From assembly GCF_007097265.1 (NCBI RefSeq), contig NZ_VJZP01000006.1, positions 91,981 through 155,980 of the forward strand: a stretch of 64,000 nucleotides of DNA. The letters run 5' to 3'. Source of the DNA: Flavobacterium gawalongense. Its GTDB lineage: Bacteria; Bacteroidota; Bacteroidia; Flavobacteriales; Flavobacteriaceae. A model generated the notes under the pieces. It had not been told where the DNA came from, made no database searches, and saw only the letters and a list, made by a program, of their open reading frames with translations. Position numbers and translations under genes: made by a program. Shown here piece by piece: positions 53,920-64,000 of this stretch (its first letter is position 1; every line of letters begins with the position of its first letter).

Positions 53920-54140
53920 ATAAGGATTGATTTTAAGGGCTTTACTTTCCAAATGGCAGAATGGACTATCATACTAACTTTTTCTTTGGTATTTGTTAAG
54001 AAGCCATCTTTTAGTGTGACTTTATGGTGAGCTTTGGTTTAGTATCAGGAGATTCCATCACAACCTCGTCTTTTATAGCTTTGCAATGCTTTATTAAAAA
54101 TAGATTCGTTTGCTTCTTTTCTAAAGAACCCAGCGAACAT
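53920..54140 (-). pseudogene. Possible decayed gene in the nadC upstream gap
   Basis: Minus strand from ATG 54140 reads MFAGFFRKEANESIFNKALQ then SYKRRGCDGIS and a stop; shifted by one frame it continues TLKDGFLTNTKEKVSMIVHS, AIWKV. Protein-like composition with stops and shifts suggests a degraded gene of unknown family. The remaining part of the 340-nt gap shows nothing else. Confidence 0.3.
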
Positions 54141-54196
54141 GTTTTTAAATCCACAAAATAAATCTTACTTTAGCATTCCATAAATTTCCTATAAAA

Positions 54197-55054
54197 ATGA
54201 TTAGCGAAGCACAGTTCGAAAACGAGTTACACATACTAATAGAAAACGCCATAAGGGAAGATGTTGGTCCAGGTGATTATAGCTCTTTGGCCTGTATTCC
54301 TGCAACGGCAACTGGAAAAGCGAAGTTACTTGTGAAAGAAGATGGTATTATTGCCGGTGTGGCTTTCGCCAAAATGGTTTTCGAATATGTAGATTCTAAT
54401 TTGCAAATAGAAACGTTCATTGAGGACGGAACTCCGGTGAAATATGGTGATGTTGTTTTTCATGTTTCGGGAAGCTCACAATCCATCTTGAAATCGGAAC
54501 GGGTAGTTTTGAATTCGATGCAGAGAATGTCGGCAATCGCTACCAAAACCAAAGAATATGTTCAGCTTCTGGAAGGAACAAAAACTAAAATCCTCGACAC
54601 ACGCAAAACAACGCCTGGTTTCAGAGCTTGTGAAAAGTGGGCAGTGAAAATTGGAGGTGGCGAAAACCATCGTTTTGCTTTATATGATATGATTATGCTC
54701 AAAGATAATCACAATGATTTTGCCGGCGGAATTCCTTTGGCTATAGCCAAAACCAAAGCCTATCTCAAAGAAAATAATCTGGATTTGAAAATCATTGTCG
54801 AAGCCAGAAATTTAGACGAAATCAAAGAAATCTTGCAGAGCGAAGGCGTTTATAGAATTCTGATAGACAATTTCAATTATGAAGATACCCGAAAAGCAGT
54901 AGCTTTGATAGGAGACAAATGCCAAACCGAATCATCGGGAAATATCAATGAAAACACGATTCGTCATTATGCGGAATGTGGTGTGAATTATATTTCGTCT
55001 GGAGCCTTAACACATTCTGTTTATAATATGGATTTGAGCTTAAAAGCAATTTAG
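54197..55054 (+). CDS. nadC: Nicotinate-nucleotide pyrophosphorylase (quinolinate phosphoribosyltransferase)
   Basis: 285 residues. Makes nicotinate mononucleotide from quinolinate in NAD synthesis. IREDVGPGDYSSLACIPATA, LNSMQRMSAIATKTKEYV, ILDTRKTTPGFRACEKWAVK, GGGENHRFALYDMIMLKDNH, IIVEARNLDE, LIDNF and ESSGNINENTIRHYAECGVN, YISSGALTHS are diagnostic. The next gene follows after 3 nt. Confidence 0.97.
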   Translation: MISEAQFENELHILIENAIREDVGPGDYSSLACIPATATGKAKLLVKEDGIIAGVAFAKMVFEYVDSNLQIETFIEDGTPVKYGDVVFHVSGSSQSILKSERVVLNSMQRMSAIATKTKEYVQLLEGTKTKILDTRKTTPGFRACEKWAVKIGGGENHRFALYDMIMLKDNHNDFAGGIPLAIAKTKAYLKENNLDLKIIVEARNLDEIKEILQSEGVYRILIDNFNYEDTRKAVALIGDKCQTESSGNINENTIRHYAECGVNYISSGALTHSVYNMDLSLKAI

Positions 55055-55057
55055 TTT

Positions 55058-55969
55058 ATGTCAGCAGAAATAGAAGAAAGAATAGAAAAAATCCTCGTAA
55101 TACGGAATCTTGCCCGAGGGTTAAAAAAGATAAAACTCCCATGGTTACAGGGATTGTCTTTGTATGATTTATTGGAATTGTACGGATTAGGAATTGTCGA
55201 AAGTGCCTTGACCTATCATGCCAGTGCGATTGCATTTAGTTTCTTCATGGCATTATTTCCTTTTGCGCTGTTCATATTAAATCTTATTCCCTACATTCCC
55301 ATTGAAGGTTTTCAGGATGATTTTCTTCTATTTGTAAAAGAAGGAGTACCGCCAAACACGTATGACGCCATTTATAAAATTATCAATGATATTCTCAATA
55401 ACAGTGATTCCGGTTTATTGTCTTCGGGATTTATATTGTCTATTTTTCTGATGGCAAATGGGTTAAATGGAATTTTAGGAGGCTTTGAATCCTCGCGTCA
55501 TGTCCTCATCAAAAGAGGATTTATACACCAATACATAGTTGCTCTGGCCATGTCATTATTATTGTCAGTGCTATTGATCGTTACCGTAGCAATAATAGTT
55601 GTTTTTGAGGTATTTATTCAAAAAACGATATTGAGTGACCAAGTTGAATTGATTATTTTAGGGCGATATGCATTTGTGATTTTAATGATTTTAGTCACAA
55701 CTTCCATACTTTTCAAATTCGGTACAAAACATGACAAAAACAGGGCTTTTATCTCGATAGGTTCCGTATTTACTACTATATTGGTGCTTTTAGATTCTTA
55801 TGCTTTTGGGATTTGGGTGATCCGATTCTCAAAATACAATGAATTATATGGCTCGATAGGAACCTTATTAATTCTGATGTTTTACATTTGGATCAACTGT
55901 ATGATATTACTGCTGGGTTTTGAATTGAATGCTTCAGTAAATAAATTAAAAGCGAAAAAAGAAGCCTAA
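55058..55969 (+). CDS. YihY/virulence factor BrkB-family membrane protein
   Basis: 303 residues with six membrane helices: SALTYHASAIAFSFFMALFP, FALFILNLIPYIP, GLLSSGFILSIFLMANGLNG, YIVALAMSLLLSVLLIVTVA, YAFVILMILVTTSILFKF and YGSIGTLLILMFYIWINCMI, LLLGFELNA. The name RNase BN is a historical error for this family. Transport role suspected, substrate unknown. Translationally coupled to nadC (3 nt). Confidence 0.92.
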   Translation: MSAEIEERIEKILVIRNLARGLKKIKLPWLQGLSLYDLLELYGLGIVESALTYHASAIAFSFFMALFPFALFILNLIPYIPIEGFQDDFLLFVKEGVPPNTYDAIYKIINDILNNSDSGLLSSGFILSIFLMANGLNGILGGFESSRHVLIKRGFIHQYIVALAMSLLLSVLLIVTVAIIVVFEVFIQKTILSDQVELIILGRYAFVILMILVTTSILFKFGTKHDKNRAFISIGSVFTTILVLLDSYAFGIWVIRFSKYNELYGSIGTLLILMFYIWINCMILLLGFELNASVNKLKAKKEA

Positions 55970-55974
55970 TTTTT

Positions 55975-56155
55975 AGAGCTATTTCCTGCCTTCACTTCAA
56001 ATGTAATTCACTGAACACCAAAATAAAATATTAAATTGGTGAGTAATCTTTTTATCCGCCGAAAAGGCGGATAAAAAGGATTTCCGTTGCAAATGTTTTC
56101 GTTCACTGAACTCCTATAAAAATAAAAGTTTAGTGAAGTAATCAGGGCTAGGGAA
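55975..56155. repeat. Intergenic repeat element, copy 2 (nested units)
   Basis: From GAGCTATTTCCTGCC to AATCAGGGCTAGGGA. The centre is the hairpin ATCCGCCGAAAAGGCGGAT, extended by flanking CTTTTT/AAAAAGG. On each side lies a ~45-nt unit starting TTCACTGAACNCC and ending GTGAGTAATC or GTGAAGTAATC. Compared with copy 1 the ACTTCAAATG and CCGTT-CAAATG flanks have swapped sides. It fills most of the gap before nnrD. Confidence 0.75.
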
Positions 56156-56310
56156 TTTCGAATCCAAATAGTACATTTTGTAAATTGAAATAGTTACTTC
56201 TTCTTCAAGCACTAAAAAACGTAGTGCCTTTGTGTCTTAGTGGCAAAAAAAGTGACTTACTTAATTACTGCACAAACTTTTAAATTTGTAATTTTATACA
56301 AATAAATTCC

Positions 56311-57177
56311 ATGATGAATCCAATTTATATAGACCAAAAAGAAATTCTCAAACACTATAAACAACCTGACAAATATACCCACAAAGGAATTCAGGGACAC
56401 GCTATTATCATTGGTGGAAGTTATGGAAAAATAGGAGCGGTGACCTTGTCTTCCAAAGCTTGCTTGAAAACCGGTTGCGGATTAGTCACTGTTTTCATAC
56501 CCAAATGCGGTTACGATATCCTTCAAATTTCCATTCCCGAAGTCATGGTTGTAACGGATAATCAGGAAAAATTTATCTCCAATATCACTTTCGATATCAA
56601 ACCGCAAGCCATAGGAATAGGACCGGGGTTAGGCCTGGAAATCGAAACGCAACAAGCCGTTTATAAATTCTTAAAAATCAATAAAACATCTTTGGTAATC
56701 GATGCGGATGCGTTGAATATTCTATCTAAAAACAAAGAATGGCTTCCTTTATTATTGCCCAAAACCATAATTACGCCACATCCCAAAGAACTGGAACGAT
56801 TAATCGGAAAATGGAATTCGGAAGAAGAGAAAATCGATAAAGCGATCACTTTTTCTAAACAATACCATCTGATTATTGTAATGAAAGGCGCGCCAACTCG
56901 TATTATTGATGAAGATACAATCTACGAAAACACTACAGGAAATGCCGCTTTGGCCACCGCAGGAAGCGGAGATGTCCTAACCGGAATGATTACCAGTTTA
57001 TTGGCACAATCCTATGAACCAATTAGTGCTGCGATACTTGGCGTTTATCTTCATGGATTAACCGCTGATATCGCACTACCCGAAACCGGTTATCAGTCCT
57101 TTATTGCTTCTGATATTATTACGAATATTGGGAAAGCGTATTTGAGTTTAGAGAATAAGGATTGGAACTTCTTGTAA
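56311..57177 (+). CDS. nnrD: NAD(P)H-hydrate dehydratase
   Basis: 288 residues, ribokinase-like fold. Repairs hydrated NADH/NADPH using ADP or ATP. Motifs: [92 protein letters not shown] with the catalytic Asp, and [10 protein letters not shown]. Only the dehydratase half is present; the epimerase domain often fused to it is absent. A second ATG at 56314 is equally plausible as start. Confidence 0.95.
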   Translation: MMNPIYIDQKEILKHYKQPDKYTHKGIQGHAIIIGGSYGKIGAVTLSSKACLKTGCGLVTVFIPKCGYDILQISIPEVMVVTDNQEKFISNITFDIKPQAIGIGPGLGLEIETQQAVYKFLKINKTSLVIDADALNILSKNKEWLPLLLPKTIITPHPKELERLIGKWNSEEEKIDKAITFSKQYHLIIVMKGAPTRIIDEDTIYENTTGNAALATAGSGDVLTGMITSLLAQSYEPISAAILGVYLHGLTADIALPETGYQSFIASDIITNIGKAYLSLENKDWNFL

Positions 57178-57189
57178 TTTATTTCTCAT

Positions 57190-57255
57190 TCGTCATTCCA
57201 TCCTGATTTGTCATTCCGTTCCAGTTTGTCAATTCCGACAAAGGAGGAATCTCAA
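57190..57255. repeat. CATTCC-type intergenic repeat
   Basis: Repeated words GTCATTCC, TTGTCATTCCGTTCC and GTCAATTCCGACAAAGGAGG followed by AATCTC, a short degenerate intergenic sequence type seen in flavobacteria. No hairpin of note. Confidence 0.45.
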
Positions 57256-57366
57256 CGGTATCGAAGTTTCGCTTAATAGAAAACCATCATTCTACAAAAT
57301 AGGCCTTAAATTTATCCGAGTTATTTGTAAGTTTGTAATGTAAGTCAAGGTTTGGAATGTGCCTTT

Positions 57367-57501
57367 AGGCACTAAATATTGGGAGCAATTAGTTTCAAAA
57401 TTTATTAGCGTGCCGTAGTGCGCGACAAAATGATAAATGTTGCGTACCTACGGCACGCTAAATCCGTTTCGATTCTTGTTTTCTACCAATATTTAGTGCC
57501 T
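57367..57501. repeat. Palindromic element with two nested inverted repeats
   Basis: Outer arms AGGCACTAAATATTGG (57367-57382) and CCAATATTTAGTGCCT (57486-57501) are perfect 16-mers. Inner arms TTAGCGTGCCGTAG (57405-57418) and CTACGGCACGCTAA (57448-57461) are perfect 14-mers. CTACCAATATT is shared with the element at 52563, so the two may belong to one family. It resembles a non-autonomous element, with no reading frame of its own. Confidence 0.75.
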
Positions 57502-57573
57502 TGTGGTACAAAAAAGTCTTTAACTTTTGATTTACATTTGTATTCAAGCAAAATAGCTTTATCCAATTCGATT

Positions 57574-58367
57574 ATGGAAAAAATACCCCATCTTAGAACC
57601 GTAAATGTTACGCGATACATCACTCCGTTGCGGGAAGGCGGTTCTTTACCTGCGCTCGCTGAAGCCGATGATGATTTTAAATATGTATTGAAATTCAAAG
57701 GTGCCGGACATGGCGTAAAAGCCTTAATTGCCGAATTAATGGGCGGGGAAATTGCCCGTGTTTTAAACCTAAAAATGCCGGAACTCGTTTATGCAAATCT
57801 AGACGAAGCTTTCGGACGAACCGAAGCAGACGAAGAAATTCAGGACTTGCTTCAAGGGAGTCAGGGACTTAATTTGGCCTTACATTTTTTATCGGGAGCC
57901 ATAACTTTTGATCCGGTAGTTACGGTGGTTGATGCAAAATTAGCTTCAGAAATTGTTTGGCTGGATGCTTTATCACCAATGTGGATCGAACCTTTAAAAA
58001 CACCAACATGCTGATTTGGCACAAAGAATTGTGGCTGATTGATCATGGTGCAAGTCTTTATTTTCATCATTCTTGGACCAATTGGAAAACTCATGCACAA
58101 AGTCCTTTTGCACTGATAAAAGACCACGTATTATTGCCTCAAGCTTCGTTGTTGAAAGAAACCGATGCGATTTTCAAAAAAATATTAACTAACGAAGTGC
58201 TACAGTCAATTGTTAATCTCATTCCAGACGAATGGCTGCAATGGGAAGATTCGGATGAAACTCCCGAAGCGCTTCGAGAAGTCTATTTCCAGTTTTTATC
58301 CATACGTTTGAACCATTCCGAAATTTTTATAAATGAAGCCCAAAATGCAAGAGAAACACTTATATGA
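57574..58367 (+). pseudogene. HipA-like kinase, broken by a one-base deletion
   Basis: Two overlapping frames give one 264-residue HipA-like kinase. First part from ATG 57574: MEKIPHLRTVNVTRYITPLR, YVLKFKGAGHGVKALIAELM with the ATP-site Lys, VVDAKLASEIVWLDA. At 57969-57971 the run TTT should be TTTT; adding one T restores DAFITNVDRTFKNTNMLIWH (catalytic Asp and Asn) and WLIDHGASLYFHH (metal Asp) to the stop at 58367. Without repair the first frame stops at 58014, inside the catalytic loop, so the kinase is dead or the base call is wrong. The DUF3037 gene overlaps its 3' end. Confidence 0.85.
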
Positions 58368-58728
58368 GTATGCTGTAATCCGGGTTGTACCAAGGGTAGA
58401 ACGCGAAGAATTCCTCAATGTGGGTATTATTCTCTTTTGTAAAAAAGCGAAATTTATAAAAGTCCTCTTTTCGATTAACGAAGCCAAACTCCAACTTTTT
58501 TCAGTAGATTTAGATCTGGAGCAATTGCATTTAAATTTACAGGCATTCGAGAAAGTGGCACATGGCAAAAAATCGGGTGGGCCAATAGCGCAATTCGATA
58601 TTCCATCGCGTTTCCGTTGGTTGACGGCTATTCGTAGTTCCGCCATTCAAACCTCAAGACCACATCCGGGAATCTGTGATGATTTGGAACAAACAGCACA
58701 ACGATTGTTTGAAGAACTGGTATTGTAA
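58345..58728 (+). CDS. DUF3037 protein, partner of HipA-like kinase
   Basis: 127 residues from ATG 58345 (MQEKHLYEYAVIRVVPRVER); an in-frame ATG at 58333 is also possible. EEFLNVGIILFCKKAKFIKV and the C-terminal ICDDLEQTAQRLFEELV are family marks. The gene overlaps the end of the kinase gene by 23 nt in another frame. HipA-like kinase plus DUF3037 is a recurring bacterial pair; its function, possibly toxin-antitoxin-like, is not established. Confidence 0.88.
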   Translation: MQEKHLYEYAVIRVVPRVEREEFLNVGIILFCKKAKFIKVLFSINEAKLQLFSVDLDLEQLHLNLQAFEKVAHGKKSGGPIAQFDIPSRFRWLTAIRSSAIQTSRPHPGICDDLEQTAQRLFEELVL

Positions 58729-58761
58729 GGGGAATAATACTCAAGAATATTCTTTATAATC

Positions 58762-58889
58762 TGGGCGTAACCCCAAAGTTAAAAATTTCGGTCGTTCCTT
58801 CCTTATTTTCAACTTTGGGGTCGGGCTTTTGGCTATATCTTTATTTTTTAAAGAAAAAAATAAAGGATAACGCCGCAATCCCTTACGCG
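58762..58889 (+). repeat. Direct repeat, copy 1, left edge of accessory block
   Basis: Begins TGGGCGTAACCCCAAAGTTA, then TCGGTCGTTCCTTCCTTATT, GGGTCGGGCTTTTGGCTATA, a hairpin-like A/T stretch and ATAAAGGATAACGCCGCAAT, ending CCCTTACGCG. Copy 2 at 63021-63150 is in the same orientation with few differences. The inner part (TCTTTATTTTTT against AAAAAAATAAAGGA) is self-complementary. Repeats of this design recur in flavobacterial genomes from memory. Confidence 0.8.
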
Positions 58890-58970
58890 GACAAACCATA
58901 AATCGAAAGAAATTTATTTATTTCCGAGCAATCAGGGGGTAAGCTGTACCATACTATTACCATTATTTCA

Positions 58971-59102
58971 TTAACTTCCATTAGCTGGAAATAATGGTAA
59001 TACATACCTCCTAAGTTCTTCAATCACTTCCTGTTCTGGTCGATGCCCAAACCTCAGGTTGAGCATTACATGGCTTACACCAATGCCTTGTAAGTCCTGA
59101 AG
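58971..59102 (-). pseudogene. C-terminal stub of a luciferase-like flavin oxidoreductase
   Basis: Minus strand reads LQDLQGIGVSHVMLNLRFGH then RPEQEVIEELRRYVLPLFPA, NGS and stop. This is the typical C-terminal end of LLM-class flavin-dependent oxidoreductases. The frame is lost just upstream and the rest of the gene is missing. So the block between the direct repeats has lost one gene here. Confidence 0.6.
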
Positions 59103-59191
59103 TAACCCATTTCAATAATTTCTTTAAAAAGCATATTAAGCTTAGTCCTTTAAAATTTAGAAATGTTTGAATTTCGTAATTCTCTGTTTGA

Positions 59192-60253
<1,062 letters not shown>

Positions 60254-60263
60254 AACAGGAACC

Positions 60264-60731
60264 ATGAAAAGGCTTATTACTATTTTAGTCATCATATCAC
60301 TTCTAAACAACGGAGTGGCATGTTCACAAACAAAATCTAATACAGAAACTATGAATACCTCAAACAACGCTAAAATGGAAACAGAAATCCTTAATCTTTC
60401 ACAAGAAAAATTTCTTTGGAAGACCTCTGGAAAATTTGATTTGCTTGCAGATTTGTTCGATGATGAATTAGTCTTTGTCCATATCACAGGACATATCACA
60501 ACCAAAGGGGAATGGATAAATGAACTGAAGACAGGAAGGTTTGTTTACAACAAAATTAAACAAAAAGAGGCTTCTGTTAAAGTTTATGGGAATACTGCCG
60601 TTTTGGTGGGAAAAGCCTACTTCACGGTAAATGGTGGCAGTGTATATAAATTGGTCTATACAGAAGTTTATACTAAGAAAAACGAGAAATGGAAATTAGT
60701 TAATCTTCATACTACTTCGGGGAATTTTTAA
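60264..60731 (+). CDS. NTF2/SnoaL-like secreted or lipid-anchored protein
   Basis: 155 residues from ATG 60264. Signal sequence ITILVIISLLNNGVACSQTK with a possible lipobox at VAC. The mature part is an NTF2-like cone: ILNLSQEKFLWKTSGKFDLL, ADLFDDELVFVHITGHITTK, YGNTAVLVGKAYFTVNGG, LVYTEVYTKKNEKWKLVNLH. Members of this DUF4440-type group bind small molecules or have ketosteroid-isomerase-like folds. Follows the AKR by 10 nt, so one operon. Confidence 0.85.
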   Translation: MKRLITILVIISLLNNGVACSQTKSNTETMNTSNNAKMETEILNLSQEKFLWKTSGKFDLLADLFDDELVFVHITGHITTKGEWINELKTGRFVYNKIKQKEASVKVYGNTAVLVGKAYFTVNGGSVYKLVYTEVYTKKNEKWKLVNLHTTSGNF

Positions 60732-61730
<999 letters not shown>

Positions 61731-61748
61731 TTAAATCAAATTATTATT

Positions 61749-62165
61749 ATGAATACATCAGAAAATCAAAATACTATTTTCCCAAAAGGCGAAAGAGCTT
61801 CGGCAGCTTATTTTACAGGAACAGCTTGGGTGAATATTTTAGTTCCGCAGGATGAAACAGGAAAATATTCTATAGGTAATGTTACATTTGAACCAGGTTG
61901 CAGAAACAACTGGCATACACATCCGGCAGGACAAATTCTACTCGTGACTGATGGTAAAGGCTATTATCAGGAAAAAGGGAAGCACGCAAGGTTACTTAGT
62001 AAAGGTGATGTAGTGGTTATCCCGTCAAATGTTGAACACTGGCATGGTGCTACACAAGATAGTAGTTTCACTCATATCGCTGTAACCAATACTACCGAAG
62101 AAGGTGCTGTTAAGTGGTTGACACCAGTAACCGACGAGGAATATAATAGTGTAAATACATACTAA
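61749..62165 (+). CDS. Cupin-domain protein
   Basis: 138 residues, single cupin: NVTFEPGCRNNWHTHPAGQI, LLVTDGKGYYQEKGKHARLL, SKGDVVVIPSNVEHWHGATQ. Metal ligands His-x-His, Glu and the later His are all there. Cupins of this type often accompany carboxymuconolactone decarboxylases, a decayed copy of which lies downstream at 62799. 18 nt after the second AKR. Confidence 0.9.
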   Translation: MNTSENQNTIFPKGERASAAYFTGTAWVNILVPQDETGKYSIGNVTFEPGCRNNWHTHPAGQILLVTDGKGYYQEKGKHARLLSKGDVVVIPSNVEHWHGATQDSSFTHIAVTNTTEEGAVKWLTPVTDEEYNSVNTY

Positions 62166-62171
62166 GCAACC

Positions 62172-62753
62172 ATGGATAAAAATCGCTTAGAAGCCTTTTC
62201 TGATGGAGTTGTTGCCATAATTATCACCATTATGATACTGGAATTAAAAGTTCCTCATGATACAAAATGGGGATCTTTATGGGAAAATTGGCCGATTTTT
62301 ATAAGCTATGCTCTTAGTTTTGTTTTTGTAGGTCTTTACTGGAGTAGTCATCATCATTTATTTCATAAGGCAAGTAAAGTGAATAATTGCATACTTTGGG
62401 CAAATTTGTTCGGACTTTTTTGGTTGTCGTTTATACCCTATTCTACAGCTTGGATGGGAGAAAATTCATTTCAAAGTACAACCGTTACATTTTACGCCAT
62501 AATACTGACGCTGTGTGTTATCTCTTATATGATTTTAGTGTATCAATTACGTTTTTTACATGGTTTTGATTCAGTATTTTCAAAAACTTTCAAAGGTAAT
62601 TACAAAAGTTATGTAACTATTTCTCTCAATTTAACTGCAGCCATTATTTCATCTTTAGGATTGCCTAAACTTGCCTTTGTAATATTGATTATGACTTCTT
62701 TATTATGGTTTATACCTAATCATAGATTTGGCAGTAATAATCATAACAGTTAA
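62172..62753 (+). CDS. TMEM175-family (DUF1211) potassium channel-like protein
   Basis: 193 residues, six membrane helices. The family signature R-x3-FSDGV-A-I is at the start: MDKNRLEAFSDGVVAIIITI. Further helices include WPIFISYALSFVFVGLYWSS, HHHLFHKASKVNN, ILWANLFGLFWLSFIPYSTA and LNLTAAIISSLGLPKLAFVI. Bacterial members form K+ channels as tetramers. 6 nt after the cupin gene, last intact gene of the block. Confidence 0.92.
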   Translation: MDKNRLEAFSDGVVAIIITIMILELKVPHDTKWGSLWENWPIFISYALSFVFVGLYWSSHHHLFHKASKVNNCILWANLFGLFWLSFIPYSTAWMGENSFQSTTVTFYAIILTLCVISYMILVYQLRFLHGFDSVFSKTFKGNYKSYVTISLNLTAAIISSLGLPKLAFVILIMTSLLWFIPNHRFGSNNHNS

Positions 62754-62798
62754 AAACGGTTGATTAGCTTTTTGTATATCGACGATTAAAGAGTTAAA

Positions 62799-62951
62799 TT
62801 ACCTTTAGAAGGTAAATCTACAACTTCCCCTGAAATACGATTTGAAAAGGGATTGGAAGTGCAAAAAGAAATCTTTAGGGAAATGATTGATAAAATGTAT
62901 AAAGAATCTCCTGCGCTAGCGGGAGAGATCACAAATACCGAAATACTTTAG
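62799..62951 (+). pseudogene. Fragment of a carboxymuconolactone decarboxylase-like gene
   Basis: Frame reads LPLEGKSTTSPEIRFEKGLE, VQKEIFREMIDKMYKESP, resembling the start of AhpD/carboxymuconolactone decarboxylase-like proteins (RFEKGLEVQKEIFG and on). It then enters a small palindrome, CTCCTGCGCTAGCGGGAG at 62908-62925, and stops at 62951. No start codon fits, and the rest of the gene is missing. A second coding-like scrap, IKDSLTALLESINQK then stop, follows at about 62956-63003. Confidence 0.5.
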
Positions 62952-63020
62952 GAATTAAAGACAGTCTAACGGCTTTATTGGAAAGTATAAACCAGAAATA
63001 AACCGTTTTCTATTATGATT

Positions 63021-63150
63021 TGGGCGTAACCCAAAAGTTAAAAATTTTGGTCGTTCCTTCCTTATTTTTAACTTTCGGGTCGGGCTTTTGGCTCTATCTT
63101 TATTTTTTTAAAGAAAAAAAATAAAGGATACCGCCGCAATCCCTTACGCG
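63021..63150 (+). repeat. Direct repeat, copy 2, right edge of accessory block
   Basis: TGGGCGTAACCCAAAAGTTA through GGGTCGGGCTTTTGGCTCTA to CCGCCGCAATCCCTTACGCG, closely matching 58762-58889 in the same orientation. Both copies bound the AKR-NTF2-AKR-cupin-TMEM175 genes and the two stubs. Confidence 0.8.
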
Positions 63151-63368
63151 AACAACTTTGAATCGAGAAAAATTAGTGATATCCGATTGATTGGGTTTAT
63201 TGTGTATTGAACTTTATTATCCGTAAAAGCGCTATATTCCTTTGTTAAAATGTATAATAATGCATATTTTCATTTGAAAAAGTGTGTTGTCGCACATTTT
63301 TCCTAATGAAATAATACCATTTAGTCTTTAAATTTACCGTGATAAATCAATTTAACTGTACGCGTCAG

Positions 63369-63496
63369 TTCGAGTGTTTTATTAAAAAATGCGATAGCTT
63401 TTTTTAATAAAACGTATCGAGAACCCTAACACTGTAAGCTTATCGATACAATTTTGAATAGTAAAGCTGTCGCATTACTATTCAAAATCACTCGAA
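63369..63496. repeat. Cloverleaf-like palindromic element
   Basis: Outer stem TTCGAGTG (63369-63376) with CACTCGAA (63489-63496). Inside are three hairpins: GTTTTATTAAAAAA with its complement up to 63413, GTATCGA (63414-63420) with TCGATAC (63443-63449), and TTTTGAATAGTAA (63452-63464) with TTACTATTCAAAA (63475-63487). The loops of the first and third hairpin, GCGATAGC and GCTGTCGC, are complementary with one G-U. No reading frame. The rest of 62952-63826 holds the repeat above and unassigned AT-rich sequence. Confidence 0.7.
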
Positions 63497-63826
63497 GAGA
63501 CTGGGTGTTTTTTTATTACAGTAAAATCAAAAGTAAAATGGTATAATGTATGTTTTTAATATGTTCAACCCGTTGGGTGTAGTTCCACATATTCGAACCA
63601 AATTGACTCCTTAAGCTAACGATCACAACACGAAAAATACGTAAATTAGATTCGCTCTTTGCAAGGCCGATTTTTAAACTGTTGCATAATAGCACGAGTG
63701 TAATTCTGGTAGGGAAGTGTGTGATGACCCCAGTGGCGGCATTTATTTGACCCCGTTTAGAATATTTTGTTTATCCGAAAGAATTTCCTCTTAGAGCATA
63801 TTTATTAATCTAAAAAATTAAAAAGT

Positions 63827-64000
63827 ATGAAAAATGAAAAACACATTGCAATGGAAATTATTAACCCACACGCTGCTGGAATCGATATTGGTAGTCGGTC
63901 ACATTTTGTAGCAGTAGGACAATATGATGATGATGTTAGAGAGTTTGGGGTTTATAATGAGGATTTAAAAGCAATATCAGATTGGCTTAAAGAAAGTCAA
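63827..64000 (+). mobile_element. IS110-family transposase, N-terminal part (runs off window)
   Basis: 58 codons from ATG 63827 to the window end. MEIINPHAAGIDIGSRSHFV followed by AVGQYDDDVREFGVYNEDLK matches the start of the DEDD (RuvC-like) transposase domain of IS110 elements, with the first catalytic Asp in GIDIG. The catalytic Ser domain would lie outside. The left end of the element must be upstream; IS110 elements have no inverted ends, so I cannot place it. The 63700-63826 leader has two TGACCCC words (63724 and 63751 region). Confidence 0.85.

Noticed and set aside
57969..57971. Programmed frameshift in the HipA-like kinase
   Set aside because: No slippery heptamer in the correct phase; a missing T in a short T run explains the break better.

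Overview
The window is AT-rich DNA from a member of the Bacteroidota, most likely Flavobacterium or a close relative. The evidence is a SusC/SusD pair, many promoters of the Bacteroidota form (-7 element TAnnTTTG, occasionally with TTG 19 nt upstream), a tmRNA whose tag reads GENNYALAA, BT_3928-type and CHRD proteins, and several intergenic repeat families of the kind scattered through flavobacterial genomes. It is chromosomal: housekeeping genes (kdsA, tpiA, prmA, clpS, folP, rlmH, nadC, pta-ackA, ssrA) alternate with sugar-use loci and small mobile or decayed pieces.

Layout. 1-9.6 kb is a plant cell wall sugar region: a GH42 beta-galactosidase running off the left edge, a 5' stub of a lost GH95-like gene, a LacI-type repressor, kduI-kduD for unsaturated uronates from pectin, and xylB-xylA with a Nudix-type (NrtR/AraR-like) regulator. 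A perfect palindrome overlaps the kduID -33 element and is the probable LacI operator. A 12-bp motif with identical spacing to the -7 box lies upstream of both the GH42 unit and xylBA and suggests one regulon. 10-11.3 kb holds a headless serine recombinase whose reading frame runs into the 3' end of ssrA, the scar of an element inserted in the tmRNA gene. 11.4-18.8 kb carries a beta-lactamase-fold hydrolase, an alanine/saccharopine dehydrogenase-like enzyme, corA and pta-ackA.

18.9-34 kb is a polysaccharide utilisation locus: propeller/HTH sensor, SusC, SusD, a LamG lipoprotein, a GH144-type glucanase, a frameshifted esterase, a GH3 beta-glucosidase, a C-terminal stub of GH97 and a GH43-like enzyme with a discoidin domain. 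GH144 plus GH3 points to beta-1,2-glucan as substrate. 34-57 kb is mostly housekeeping with small operons, including a lysoplasmalogenase next to an alkylglycerol-monooxygenase-like membrane hydroxylase, which together could break down ether lipids.

57-64 kb is accessory: a HipA-like kinase with a one-base frameshift next to DUF3037, then two aldo/keto reductases, an NTF2-like protein, a cupin and a TMEM175-like channel, all between two direct copies of a ~130-nt repeat. Stubs of a luciferase-like oxidoreductase and a carboxymuconolactone decarboxylase lie at the edges of this unit. The right end has a cloverleaf-like palindromic element and the start of an IS110-family transposase.

No rRNA, tRNA or CRISPR array was recognised. 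All family names come from reading motifs by eye; no database search was run.
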